6,626 nucleotides of DNA from Opitutia bacterium (GTDB lineage Bacteria > Verrucomicrobiota > Verrucomicrobiia > Opitutales > Seribacteraceae), in contig JABHOU010000348.1 in NCBI GenBank assembly GCA_018695085.1, forward strand, positions 1 through 6,626, written 5' to 3'. Position 1 is the stretch's first letter. Each line of letters starts with the position of its first letter. Of this stretch, positions 1 to 5,898 are shown one piece after another. A program made the position numbers and the translations under genes. Under the pieces are notes generated by a model. That model had not been told where the DNA came from. It saw only the letters and a program-made list of their open reading frames with translations, and made no database searches.

Positions 1-363
1 CATCCCATTCACACCCTGTCCACCTTGCCCGCCGACTTCAAGGAACGCAATTCCTGTGCCGACGTCGAAGTGCATCCATCGGGAAATTTTCTCTACTGCT
101 CGAACCGAGGTCACGACAGCGTGGCTATGTTTGCCATCGATCAAAAGACGGGGCGTCTAACTTCCCTTGGGCAAGAACACACCGAGAAAGTCCCCCGATC
201 CTTCAACGTCGATCCTACCGGGGAATTCCTCGTAGCCGCCGGTCTTCGGGCGAACAAGCTGACTGTCTTCCGGATCGCTCCCGGTACGGGCAAACTGAAA
301 TCGCTCAAGACCTACGACGTCGGCAAGGGGCCGACATGGGTACAGATCCTGAAGCAAGATTGA
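1..363 (+). CDS. Lactonase family beta-propeller protein (YkgB/Pgl type), 3' part only
   Basis: The reading frame is open from base 1 to the TGA at 361-363, so this is the last 120 residues of a longer gene that begins outside the window. The visible part carries the repeat pattern of the seven-bladed lactonase propeller family: HPSGNFLYCSNRGHDSVAMF (visible residues 25-44), then a second blade with VDPTGEFLVAAG (70-81) and the closing strand LTVFRI (87-92). Family members hydrolyse sugar lactones such as 6-phosphogluconolactone, although many bacterial paralogues have unknown substrates. No signal peptide can be judged because the N-terminus is missing. The next gene starts 43 nt downstream on the same strand with no terminator visible, so co-transcription is likely. 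The family call is firm; the substrate is unknown. Confidence 0.88.
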   Translation, partial: HPIHTLSTLPADFKERNSCADVEVHPSGNFLYCSNRGHDSVAMFAIDQKTGRLTSLGQEHTEKVPRSFNVDPTGEFLVAAGLRANKLTVFRIAPGTGKLKSLKTYDVGKGPTWVQILKQD

Positions 364-406
364 GGGTCCGGTTCTTCGGCAGTTGCGCAGCCCATCCTAA
401 CGATTC

Positions 407-1447
407 ATGATTGAAATCCCCGAACATGGTTTTGTCGACGTCGAGGCTTTGGAAGACCATTTGTCCGAGCCATCCGAAGCTCTTGTCGCCGAACTTGCCG
501 AAGTTTCGGGTGACTGGCTCTTCGTTGGGGCAGGAGGCAAAATGGGGCCGACCATGGCGCGTATGGCCCGCAAGGCTCTTGATCGAGCGGGAAACCCCGT
601 TCGCGTAAGAGCTGCATCGCGATTTTCTGATTCTCGAGCCCGTGAAAGCTTGGAGAGGCACGGTATTGATACTTTCGTATGTGACGTTCTCGATCGCGAG
701 GCCGTGGGCAACCTTCCCGATGCGGCTAACGTAGTCTTCATGCTCGGGATGAAGTTTGGAATAACCACAAACCCTTCACTCGCCTGGGCGATGAATACGC
801 AGGCTCCCGCCGTTGTTGCGGAACGGTTTTCAAATGCCCGCATAGTCGCTTTCTCCTCTGGCAACGTGTATCCCTACCTTCCCGTGGAATCCGCTGGAGC
901 TAACGAGGGGACGCCCACCGAACCCGTGAGCGAATACGGATGGTCACTCCTTGGTCGCGAGCGAACTTTCGAGCACTTTTCTCGTGTGAACGACATTCCC
1001 GTAGCCATCGTTCGTCTGAATTATTCCGCGGAAGCTCGTTATGGCGTACTCGTGGATCTTGCCGGTCGCATTATCGCCCGTGAGCCCATCGACCTATCCA
1101 TGGGACACCTAAACTTCATTTGGCAGCGCGATGCCAACGAGCACGCCCTTCGGGCTTTTGGTCTCTCGGTTTCTCCATCCGCTATCGTCAACGTGACCGG
1201 AGCGGAAGTGTTGGCCGTTCGGAACTTGTCCGAACGGTTGGGTTTCGCTCTCGACATCGACCCCGTCTTCACCGGAGAACCTGCCGATACCGCTCTCTTG
1301 AATAATGCTTCCAAGTCTCACCGCGTATTTGGGCTACCCCTCGCTTCAACCGATGAGGCTGTTGCCGCCGTCGCCCACTGGCTGAAAGCCGATCATCCTA
1401 CTTTGGGCAAACCGACCAAGTTCGAGGCTCGCGACGGGAAGTTCTGA
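407..1447 (+). CDS. NAD(P)-dependent epimerase/dehydratase-like protein (extended SDR fold)
   Basis: This 346-residue protein starts at ATG 407. No clear Shine-Dalgarno is seen, but the ORF fills the gap after the lactonase gene and the N-terminus MIEIPEHGFV reads as a natural start. A Rossmann nucleotide-binding loop, VGAGGKMGP, lies at residues 40-48, preceded by an unusually long 39-residue N-terminal segment. The SDR active-site strand FSSGNVYP is at 149-156, with the tyrosine in YGWSLLGRE at 177-185. The lysine expected four residues after the tyrosine (YxxxK) is Leu181, so chemistry or cofactor handling may differ from GalE-type epimerases. The stop codon is only 2 nt before the next ATG, so it should be made together with the DapA-like enzyme. 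An oxidation or epimerisation step on a sugar or sugar acid is likely; the substrate is unknown. Confidence 0.85.
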   Translation: MIEIPEHGFVDVEALEDHLSEPSEALVAELAEVSGDWLFVGAGGKMGPTMARMARKALDRAGNPVRVRAASRFSDSRARESLERHGIDTFVCDVLDREAVGNLPDAANVVFMLGMKFGITTNPSLAWAMNTQAPAVVAERFSNARIVAFSSGNVYPYLPVESAGANEGTPTEPVSEYGWSLLGRERTFEHFSRVNDIPVAIVRLNYSAEARYGVLVDLAGRIIAREPIDLSMGHLNFIWQRDANEHALRAFGLSVSPSAIVNVTGAEVLAVRNLSERLGFALDIDPVFTGEPADTALLNNASKSHRVFGLPLASTDEAVAAVAHWLKADHPTLGKPTKFEARDGKF

Positions 1448-1449
1448 AC

Positions 1450-2532
1450 ATGTCTGCCGATTTGCCCCTGCCTGATTCCGTAGTCGTCGACTCTCTTCGC
1501 GATGGTATCGTCATTCCCGCGCATCCCTTAGCCCTAACCGCCGAACGCAAACTGGACGAACGCCGCCAGCGAGCCCTTTCTCGATACTATCTGGATGCCG
1601 GTGCCGGCGGGTTGGCTGTGGCCGTGCACACCACACAGTTCGCCATTCGCGAACCGCATTACGACCTTTTGCGTCCGGTGCTCGAGATTGCTGCTGAAAC
1701 GATTCGCGAGCACGAAGAGAAAACGGGGAGTCGCATCGTTCGCGTAGCCGGGGTTTGCGGGCAAACCGAGGACGCCCTGCGTGACGCCGAACTGGCGCGC
1801 GAACTCCACTACGACTTGGGTCTGCTCAACTTGTCTGCCTTTCCCGATGCCGACGACGCTACCCTGCTTGCCCATGCTCGCCGCGTAGCCGAAGTCATCC
1901 CTCTCTTCGGTTTCTATCTTCAGCCGGACATCGGGGGGCGTTTGTTGTCCCGGGAGTTTTTTCGGGAATTCGCCACCATTCCTAATCTCATCGCCGTAAA
2001 GATGGCCGCTTTCGATCGTGGACTTACCCAAGAAGCTATCGAGGGCATCGAGGATTCCGGTCGCGGCGACGAAGTCATCCTTTATACGGGTAACGACAAT
2101 TTCATCATCGAGGATCTGACCGAGGGCTACCTAATTCCGACCGCTAACGGCACAAAACTTCGACGTATGGCTGGAGGTCTGCTCGGGCATTGGGCGGTCT
2201 GGACGAAGGCTGCAGTCGAGACATTGAACAGGATAAAGCAGGCTCGAGTCGCCGAGAATTTCGATCCCGCCGATTTCGCTGAACTGGCTTCGCAGGTGAC
2301 CGAAATGAACCACTTCGTCTTCGATTTCGACAATTCGTTCCATGGTTGTGTTCCCGGCGTCCACGAAATCCTTCGCCGTCAAGGTCTGCTCGAAGGAACT
2401 TGGTGTCTGAATCCTAACGAAGTGCTCTCCTCCGGACAGGCCGAAGCCCTAACGAGAGTTTTCGAGGCATATCCGCACCTGACCGACGATGCTTTTGTGG
2501 CCGAGAACCTCGACCGCTGGATGGCTGATTGA
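1450..2532 (+). CDS. Dihydrodipicolinate synthase family (DapA/N-acetylneuraminate lyase superfamily) enzyme
   Basis: This 360-residue TIM-barrel aldolase/lyase-type protein is longer than typical DapA (about 290-300 residues). The likely Schiff-base lysine is Lys184 in LIAVKMA, and the catalytic tyrosine is Tyr156 in FGFYLQPDIGG. Their 28-residue spacing equals that of E. coli DapA Tyr133/Lys161. The usual GTTGE pyruvate-binding motif appears as VHTTQF (59-64), keeping the two threonines. The DapA substrate arginine five residues after the tyrosine is Ile161 here, which argues against true lysine-pathway DapA. The ATG lies 2 nt after the preceding stop codon, so translation is probably coupled. 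The context suggests aldol cleavage or dehydration of a 2-keto-3-deoxy sugar acid, but that is inference. The stop codon forms part of a shared terminator-like inverted repeat. Confidence 0.9.
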   Translation: MSADLPLPDSVVVDSLRDGIVIPAHPLALTAERKLDERRQRALSRYYLDAGAGGLAVAVHTTQFAIREPHYDLLRPVLEIAAETIREHEEKTGSRIVRVAGVCGQTEDALRDAELARELHYDLGLLNLSAFPDADDATLLAHARRVAEVIPLFGFYLQPDIGGRLLSREFFREFATIPNLIAVKMAAFDRGLTQEAIEGIEDSGRGDEVILYTGNDNFIIEDLTEGYLIPTANGTKLRRMAGGLLGHWAVWTKAAVETLNRIKQARVAENFDPADFAELASQVTEMNHFVFDFDNSFHGCVPGVHEILRRQGLLEGTWCLNPNEVLSSGQAEALTRVFEAYPHLTDDAFVAENLDRWMAD

Positions 2533-2563
2533 GCCTGAGGTAGCTTTACCTTTCAATCAGCCA
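2522..2563. terminator. Inverted repeat at convergent gene ends, probable bidirectional terminator
   Basis: An 11-nt perfect inverted repeat has one arm at 2522-2532 (TGGCTGATTGA, ending in the stop codon of the DapA-like gene) and the other at 2553-2563 (TCAATCAGCCA, covering the last four sense codons of the DUF1080 gene on the other strand). A smaller hairpin, AGGTA/TACCT at 2538-2542 and 2547-2551, sits inside the loop. A run of five T at 2568-2572 follows the + strand direction; no U-tract is evident for the - strand. The two genes are only 13 nt apart, so any terminator must lie within their coding ends. Function is inferred from structure and position. Confidence 0.6.
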
Positions 2564-3535
2564 GATGTTTTTGAAGCGGACGGGGTTGCCGTGTCCTTGG
2601 AGGTGGATTTGGCCCTTTTCCTTTTCGGGTCGTCCGCCGCCGGCTCCGGTGCCTTTGTCCAGTTCGAAATCGTCGTGGATGAGGACCCCATTGTGGCGTG
2701 TGGTGATACGGGCGTTCTTTACTTTTTTGCCGTCCTTGAAGCGCGGGGTGGTGAATTCAATGTCGTATGTTTGCCAAGCTAGGGGAGGTAGGCACATGTT
2801 CACGACGGGAGGTTTTTTCCTATATAGGGCGCCGCAGAAGTTGAACTCTCCTTTGATTCCAAAGGAGTCGAGAATCTGGGTCTCGTAGTTGTTGAATATG
2901 TATACGCCGCTGTTGCCCCGGTCCTGGCTGCCGGGTTTGGTTTTCGGCTTGTAGGGAGTACGGAACTCGAGGTGTAGAGTGAAGTCGCCGAAGGAGTCCA
3001 TTGATACGACACCTTCCTTGAGCAATTCGCCGTCCAGCTTCTTGCCGTTGGAGAAGCGGTCGGCCTCTTTGCCGCCGAAGAGTATCTTGGCACCGTTCGG
3101 TGGCTTTTTGCCGAGGGTCGGGCTCTTGCGGTTAACCCGGTCGTAAACGAACAGTTTTTTGTCCCCATTGGTTCCAGTCGCGGTGTGCCCGTTGATGACT
3201 ACGGCTTCGCCGCCAGAGGCTTTCAATGTGGTCTTGCCGTCTTTCGTTTCACCCTTGAGCAAGACGAACTCGTTGTTCTCGGCTCCGCCGCCGGGGAGAC
3301 CGCCTTTGTAGAGCGCCGCCTGAAATTTTTCGTTGCCAAGGGCCACGACTTGGAGGCCGTAACCGCCGCTAACTTTTCCGATTGCTGCGGATGCGGCGTA
3401 TTCGCCTTGGATGGCGAAGTCCGGGTCTTTCGCCCCTTCAGCTGGGTCGGTGGCAGCATTGCCGGGTTTGGCTGCGTAGAGGAGATGAGCCCCCCCGACG
3501 AGCAAGACGGCGATAAAAGTCATTTTAATCTTCAT
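2546..3535 (-). CDS. Secreted DUF1080 protein (3-keto-disaccharide hydrolase domain)
   Basis: This 329-residue protein reads from ATG at 3535 to TAA at 2548-2546. The N-terminus has a signal peptide: Lys2/Lys4, a hydrophobic core TFIAVLLVGGAHLL (6-19), and a likely cleavage after LYA (residues 19-21), pointing to periplasm or outer envelope. Residues about 38-135 form a conserved N-terminal module of such proteins (FAIQGEYA at 40-47, LYKGGLPGGG at 75-84). The DUF1080 concanavalin-like domain spans about 148-329, with ILFGGKEADRF at 151-161, RGNSGVYIFNNYETQILDSF at 206-225, and a closing GNPVRFKNIWLIER. Characterised DUF1080 members cleave 3-keto-glycosides. The gene lies 23 nt downstream of the PQQ-propeller gene and is probably co-transcribed. 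No strong ribosome binding site is visible. The family is firm; the enzymatic role is inferred. Confidence 0.92.
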   Translation of the reverse strand: MKIKMTFIAVLLVGGAHLLYAAKPGNAATDPAEGAKDPDFAIQGEYAASAAIGKVSGGYGLQVVALGNEKFQAALYKGGLPGGGAENNEFVLLKGETKDGKTTLKASGGEAVVINGHTATGTNGDKKLFVYDRVNRKSPTLGKKPPNGAKILFGGKEADRFSNGKKLDGELLKEGVVSMDSFGDFTLHLEFRTPYKPKTKPGSQDRGNSGVYIFNNYETQILDSFGIKGEFNFCGALYRKKPPVVNMCLPPLAWQTYDIEFTTPRFKDGKKVKNARITTRHNGVLIHDDFELDKGTGAGGGRPEKEKGQIHLQGHGNPVRFKNIWLIER

Positions 3536-3558
3536 TAGCTTAATGGTGTTGGAATTTT

Positions 3559-4785
3559 TTATCCTTTAATGCAAAAAAGGTGATTTACGCCTCGAAGGTA
3601 AAGGCGTCCATTTGAAAAAGCGGGCGTGGCAAAGGTTTTTTCTCCCACCATGTTTTCGGCCACAATTTCAAATTTAGAGCCCGCTTTTACTACGGTCATG
3701 ACGCCTTGGTCGGATAGGAAATACACTAGGCCGTTTGCCTTGAGGAGCGATGCGCTGTGTCCGCCTTTGAGCCTTTCCATCCATAATCTCTCCCCTGTTT
3801 TGGCCTCGAAGCAACTGGCTACTCCGTTGTCGGCTACCACGATGAAGTAGGGCCCGATGGCAACCGGACTGGGAACGTAGGAGCATCCCTTGGTCGTTTG
3901 CCAGACTACGTGAGTCTTGGTTACGTTTCCGGAACCGTCGGGACGGATGGCCTGCATGAAGCGCTTGGGGAAGCCGCAGGTCATGAACAGAAGGTCACCG
4001 TTGTAGACCAAGGATGCGACGTATTGCTGAGTTGGGCCGTCGCTGATCCAGTGTCTTTTTCCGCTGTCTGGATCGTAGCTGGCGACACAAAGACTGCCGG
4101 ACAGAATCAACTGGTTGCGCCCCTCTATGGTTCGCAGCAACGGGGTGCAGTAGCTGCGCGTGTTGTTGGGGCGATCCGTTTTCCAAATCGTCTTGCCGGT
4201 CTTCTTGTCCAGGGCAACCAGATAGCCCGGACCGTCGTGGTCGCCGTTTACGATCACCTTGTCTTTCCAGAGCACGGGGGAAGAGCAGTAGCCGTGGATG
4301 CTGGAGAACGCACCAGGTCGAACTTCCCACAGTTTCTTCCCGTCGAGGTCGTAGGCGGCGACGAACATGCGGTTTTGATCGAGAAAGCTTAGGTATATGC
4401 GTTCCCCGTCGCAGGAAGGCGTGCTGGATGCCCGGCTATTTAGGCGATGTACTCGTTCCAAGGGAGACTTCAACACCACCTTCCTCCACAGTTCTTTTCC
4501 GCTTTTTCGGTCCAGGCAGAGCAATTCGCGCGTTTCCGTTTCCTCTATGACGGCAACGAGGTAGATCCGTTCTCCGATGATGATGGGAGAGGCATGACCT
4601 TTCCCCGGGATTGGTGTTTTCCATGCCAGATCTTCGGGTAGTTTCCAGTCGACTGGAGCATTGGTGTCGTTAATGGTGCCGTCCCCCAATTTTCCTCGCC
4701 ATGCAGGCCAATCTTCCCCGTAGGCACTGAATGTCAATGCGCTGATGATTAAAGTAGAGCAGGCGAAAAGGAAAATTTTGGTCAT
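3559..4785 (-). CDS. Secreted PQQ-like beta-propeller repeat protein
   Basis: I choose the ATG at 4785, which gives 408 residues and a clean signal peptide (MTKIFLFACS, hydrophobic to about residue 20, likely cleaved near AYG, 21-23). The in-frame ATG at 4830 would add 15 residues that bury the signal, and it has no ribosome binding site. The mature protein opens with the family hallmark DWPAWRG (25-31). It then carries repeated blade signatures ending in LW/IW/HW: LDRKSGKELW (91-100), YDLDGKKLW (145-153), LDKKTGKTIW (192-201), YDPDSGKRHW (237-246), and FEAKTGERLW (326-335). This is the quinoprotein/BamB-like propeller pattern. No cytochrome domain is present, so whether it binds PQQ, acts as a dehydrogenase or is a scaffold cannot be told. 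It precedes the DUF1080 gene by 23 nt, suggesting a joint extracytoplasmic role. Confidence 0.9.
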   Translation of the reverse strand: MTKIFLFACSTLIISALTFSAYGEDWPAWRGKLGDGTINDTNAPVDWKLPEDLAWKTPIPGKGHASPIIIGERIYLVAVIEETETRELLCLDRKSGKELWRKVVLKSPLERVHRLNSRASSTPSCDGERIYLSFLDQNRMFVAAYDLDGKKLWEVRPGAFSSIHGYCSSPVLWKDKVIVNGDHDGPGYLVALDKKTGKTIWKTDRPNNTRSYCTPLLRTIEGRNQLILSGSLCVASYDPDSGKRHWISDGPTQQYVASLVYNGDLLFMTCGFPKRFMQAIRPDGSGNVTKTHVVWQTTKGCSYVPSPVAIGPYFIVVADNGVASCFEAKTGERLWMERLKGGHSASLLKANGLVYFLSDQGVMTVVKAGSKFEIVAENMVGEKTFATPAFSNGRLYLRGVNHLFCIKG

Positions 4786-4903
4786 CAGCTCAAGTTGTAG
4801 GTTCACATAGGTTTGGCCAGTCAAAACCATGCTCAGCCGGAGCTTTGCCGAAGGAGTAATACGAGATTGACCTGAGATTTGGTTTACTTGCTTATGTTTC
4901 GCA

Positions 4904-4936
4904 CTTCCTTTTCAAGAATTTAATCTTGAACGGAAG
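4904..4936 (+). promoter_or_regulatory. Dyad/hairpin overlapping the ribosome binding site of the small ORF
   Basis: Perfect 7-nt arms TTCAAGA (4911-4917) and TCTTGAA (4924-4930) flank the 6-nt spacer ATTTAA. The stem can extend outward through CTTCC (4904-4908) with GGAAG (4932-4936), leaving a small 2/1-nt internal bulge. GGAAG is part of the ribosome binding site for the ORF starting at 4945. The element is therefore either a repressor operator in DNA or an RNA hairpin that masks the ribosome binding site. Which of these applies, or whether it is chance in an AT-rich stretch, cannot be settled from one sequence. Confidence 0.45.
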
Positions 4937-4938
4937 GA
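4933..4938 (+). promoter_or_regulatory. Ribosome binding site for the 46-aa small ORF
   Basis: GAAGGA ends 6 nt before the ATG at 4945. It is among the strongest Shine-Dalgarno sites in the window and is the main reason to believe the small ORF is translated. Confidence 0.65.
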
Positions 4939-4944
4939 AATTTC

Positions 4945-5085
4945 ATGAGCTTCGAAAAATCCCTAGAAACGGAAATCAAAAACGTCTTTTCCCAAGGCCC
5001 AATTGCCGGTTTGGCAGGTGGCGTAGGTTCCCTGGAGACTCTTCTAGATTTCTATCGGGGGATATCAGGCGTACGCCCCTTCTAG
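4945..5085 (+). CDS. Small hypothetical protein, 46 aa, leading the PIG-L/NagB-like unit
   Basis: The ORF runs from ATG 4945 to TAG 5083-5085. It begins MSFEKSLETEIKNVF, continues with a glycine-rich stretch PIAGLAGGVGS (19-29), and ends with LLDFYRGISGVRPF. I recognise no family. There is no signal peptide, and the charged first half followed by a Gly/Ala/Leu middle is not a convincing membrane segment. Support comes from a good ribosome binding site 6 nt upstream and tight packing: its stop codon sits 9 nt before the PIG-L start and is part of that gene's ribosome binding site (TAGGAAG). It is in the same frame as the PIG-L gene with no other stop between, so a single UAG separates the two. 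Alternatives are a leader peptide for translational coupling or the remnant of an N-terminal extension. Confidence 0.5.
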   Translation: MSFEKSLETEIKNVFSQGPIAGLAGGVGSLETLLDFYRGISGVRPF

Positions 5086-5089
5086 GAAG
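5084..5089 (+). promoter_or_regulatory. Ribosome binding site of the PIG-L gene, overlapping the upstream stop codon
   Basis: AGGAAG ends 5 nt before ATG 5095 and shares two bases with the TAG stop of the small ORF. This arrangement is typical of translational coupling, because a ribosome ending on the small ORF is already positioned at the next start. Confidence 0.6.
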
Positions 5090-5094
5090 CCGGA

Positions 5095-5898
5095 ATGAGT
5101 GCCAAGGTAGCCATAGCCGTTGCAGCTCATCCCGACGACGTCGAGTTCATGATGAGCGGGACGCTTATGCTCTTGAAACAGGCGGGTTGGGAGACTCATT
5201 ACCTGAACGTGTCATCCGGGAATTGCGGGAGCCGGAAGACCGGGCCCGAGGAAACCGCGAAGGTTCGGGAGAGCGAGGCAAGGCGTGCAGCGGAATTGCT
5301 CGGGGCGACTTTTCATCCTGGCTTTTCGGACGACTTGGAAATTCTCTACGACGTCCGTCATCTGCGCAAGCTTGCCGCCATCCTTCACGAGGTCGCACCC
5401 GACGTCGTGCTCACGCATGCTCCCCAAGACTACATGGAGGACCATGTAAACGTTTCACGTTTGGCCGTGACGGCGGCCTTCACGCATTCGATGCCGAATT
5501 TCGCTACGGATCCTTCCGTCGAACCACCCTTCAAGGAGGTCACAGTCTATCATGGCATGCCTTACGGATTGCGGGACAACCTGCGAAAGAAAGTGGATGC
5601 GGGTTTGTTCGTGGACGTCGCATCCGTCGCCGAACACAAACTCAACGCGCTTGCCGCCCACGAGAGCCAACGATCTTGGCTGGATGCCAGTCAAGGGCTG
5701 GATTCCTACTTGGCCAGAATGGAGGAGTTGGATCGCGAAGTCGGAGCTTTGTCCAGGCGTTTCGAACGTGCCGAGGGCTGGCGCAGGCATCACCATCCCG
5801 GCTTTACTTCCAAGGAAGTCGACCCGCTGCTTGAGGCTCTTTCCGATTATTGCCACGTAAACGATGAATACGAAAGGAACTTGAATCATGCCACGTAA
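5095..5898 (+). CDS. PIG-L/LmbE family zinc deacetylase
   Basis: This 267-residue protein starts at ATG 5095. It carries the family zinc-binding signature AHPDDVEF at 11-18 (His12, Asp15, with catalytic-base Asp14) and the third ligand region YMEDHVNVSRLA at 113-124 (His117). PIG-L proteins remove the acetyl group from N-acetylglucosamine units linked to lipids, inositol, malate or free sugars. No signal peptide is present, so it acts in the cytoplasm. Length is normal for the family. The gene overlaps the next by 11 nt (5888-5898), so the two products are almost certainly made together. Association of PIG-L with NagB-type isomerases is known, including fused forms in Bacteroidetes. De-N-acetylation of an amino sugar feeding the NagB-like enzyme is the simplest reading; a bacillithiol-type role is less likely, since no other thiol gene is visible. 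Confidence 0.92.
   Translation: MSAKVAIAVAAHPDDVEFMMSGTLMLLKQAGWETHYLNVSSGNCGSRKTGPEETAKVRESEARRAAELLGATFHPGFSDDLEILYDVRHLRKLAAILHEVAPDVVLTHAPQDYMEDHVNVSRLAVTAAFTHSMPNFATDPSVEPPFKEVTVYHGMPYGLRDNLRKKVDAGLFVDVASVAEHKLNALAAHESQRSWLDASQGLDSYLARMEELDREVGALSRRFERAEGWRRHHHPGFTSKEVDPLLEALSDYCHVNDEYERNLNHAT
5874..5879 (+). promoter_or_regulatory. Ribosome binding site of the NagB-like gene, inside the PIG-L gene
   Basis: AAGGAA lies 8 nt before ATG 5888, within the last codons of the PIG-L gene. It fixes the start of the downstream gene and the 11-nt overlap. Confidence 0.65.

Larger units (their letters stand above)
4786..4944. promoter_or_regulatory. Divergent intergenic region with candidate promoters
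   Basis: This 159-nt stretch separates the leftward PQQ/DUF1080 unit from the rightward sORF/PIG-L/NagB-like unit, so both promoters should lie here. A -35-like TTGACC sits at 4867-4872 on the + strand, but only a poor -10 (GCTTAT, 4890-4895) follows at 17-nt spacing. On the - strand a TTGACT at 4824-4819 has only a weak TACAAC-like element 19 nt on. Neither promoter is convincing by sequence alone. The AT-rich part is 4861-4930, and the dyad at 4911-4930 is listed separately. Confidence 0.4.

Noticed and set aside
364..406. Possible promoter between the lactonase and epimerase-like genes
   Set aside because: No -35/-10 pair or terminator hairpin is visible in the 43-nt gap, so read-through as an operon is simpler.
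397..864. A 155-codon open frame on the - strand
   Set aside because: It lies antisense to the epimerase-like gene, which has a clear Rossmann motif and operon context. The product is low-complexity Ser/Arg/Ala-rich.
3587..3607. Inverted repeat ACGCCT/AGGCGT near the 3' end of the PQQ-propeller gene
   Set aside because: The arms are only 6 nt, lie inside coding sequence and have no T-tract, so this is probably chance.
3898..4392. A 164-codon open frame on the + strand
   Set aside because: It is antisense to the PQQ-propeller gene, whose repeated blade motifs cover the same bases. It has no supporting ribosome binding site or domain.
4783..4830. Alternative start of the PQQ-propeller gene at ATG 4830
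   Set aside because: It would place 15 polar residues before the signal peptide, and no ribosome binding site precedes it. The ATG at 4785 gives a standard secretion signal.
4926..5834. A 302-codon open frame overlapping the small ORF and most of the PIG-L gene in another frame
   Set aside because: Its product is Arg/Gly/Ser-rich without recognisable domains, while the overlapping frame has clear PIG-L motifs. Long shadow frames are common with this codon bias.
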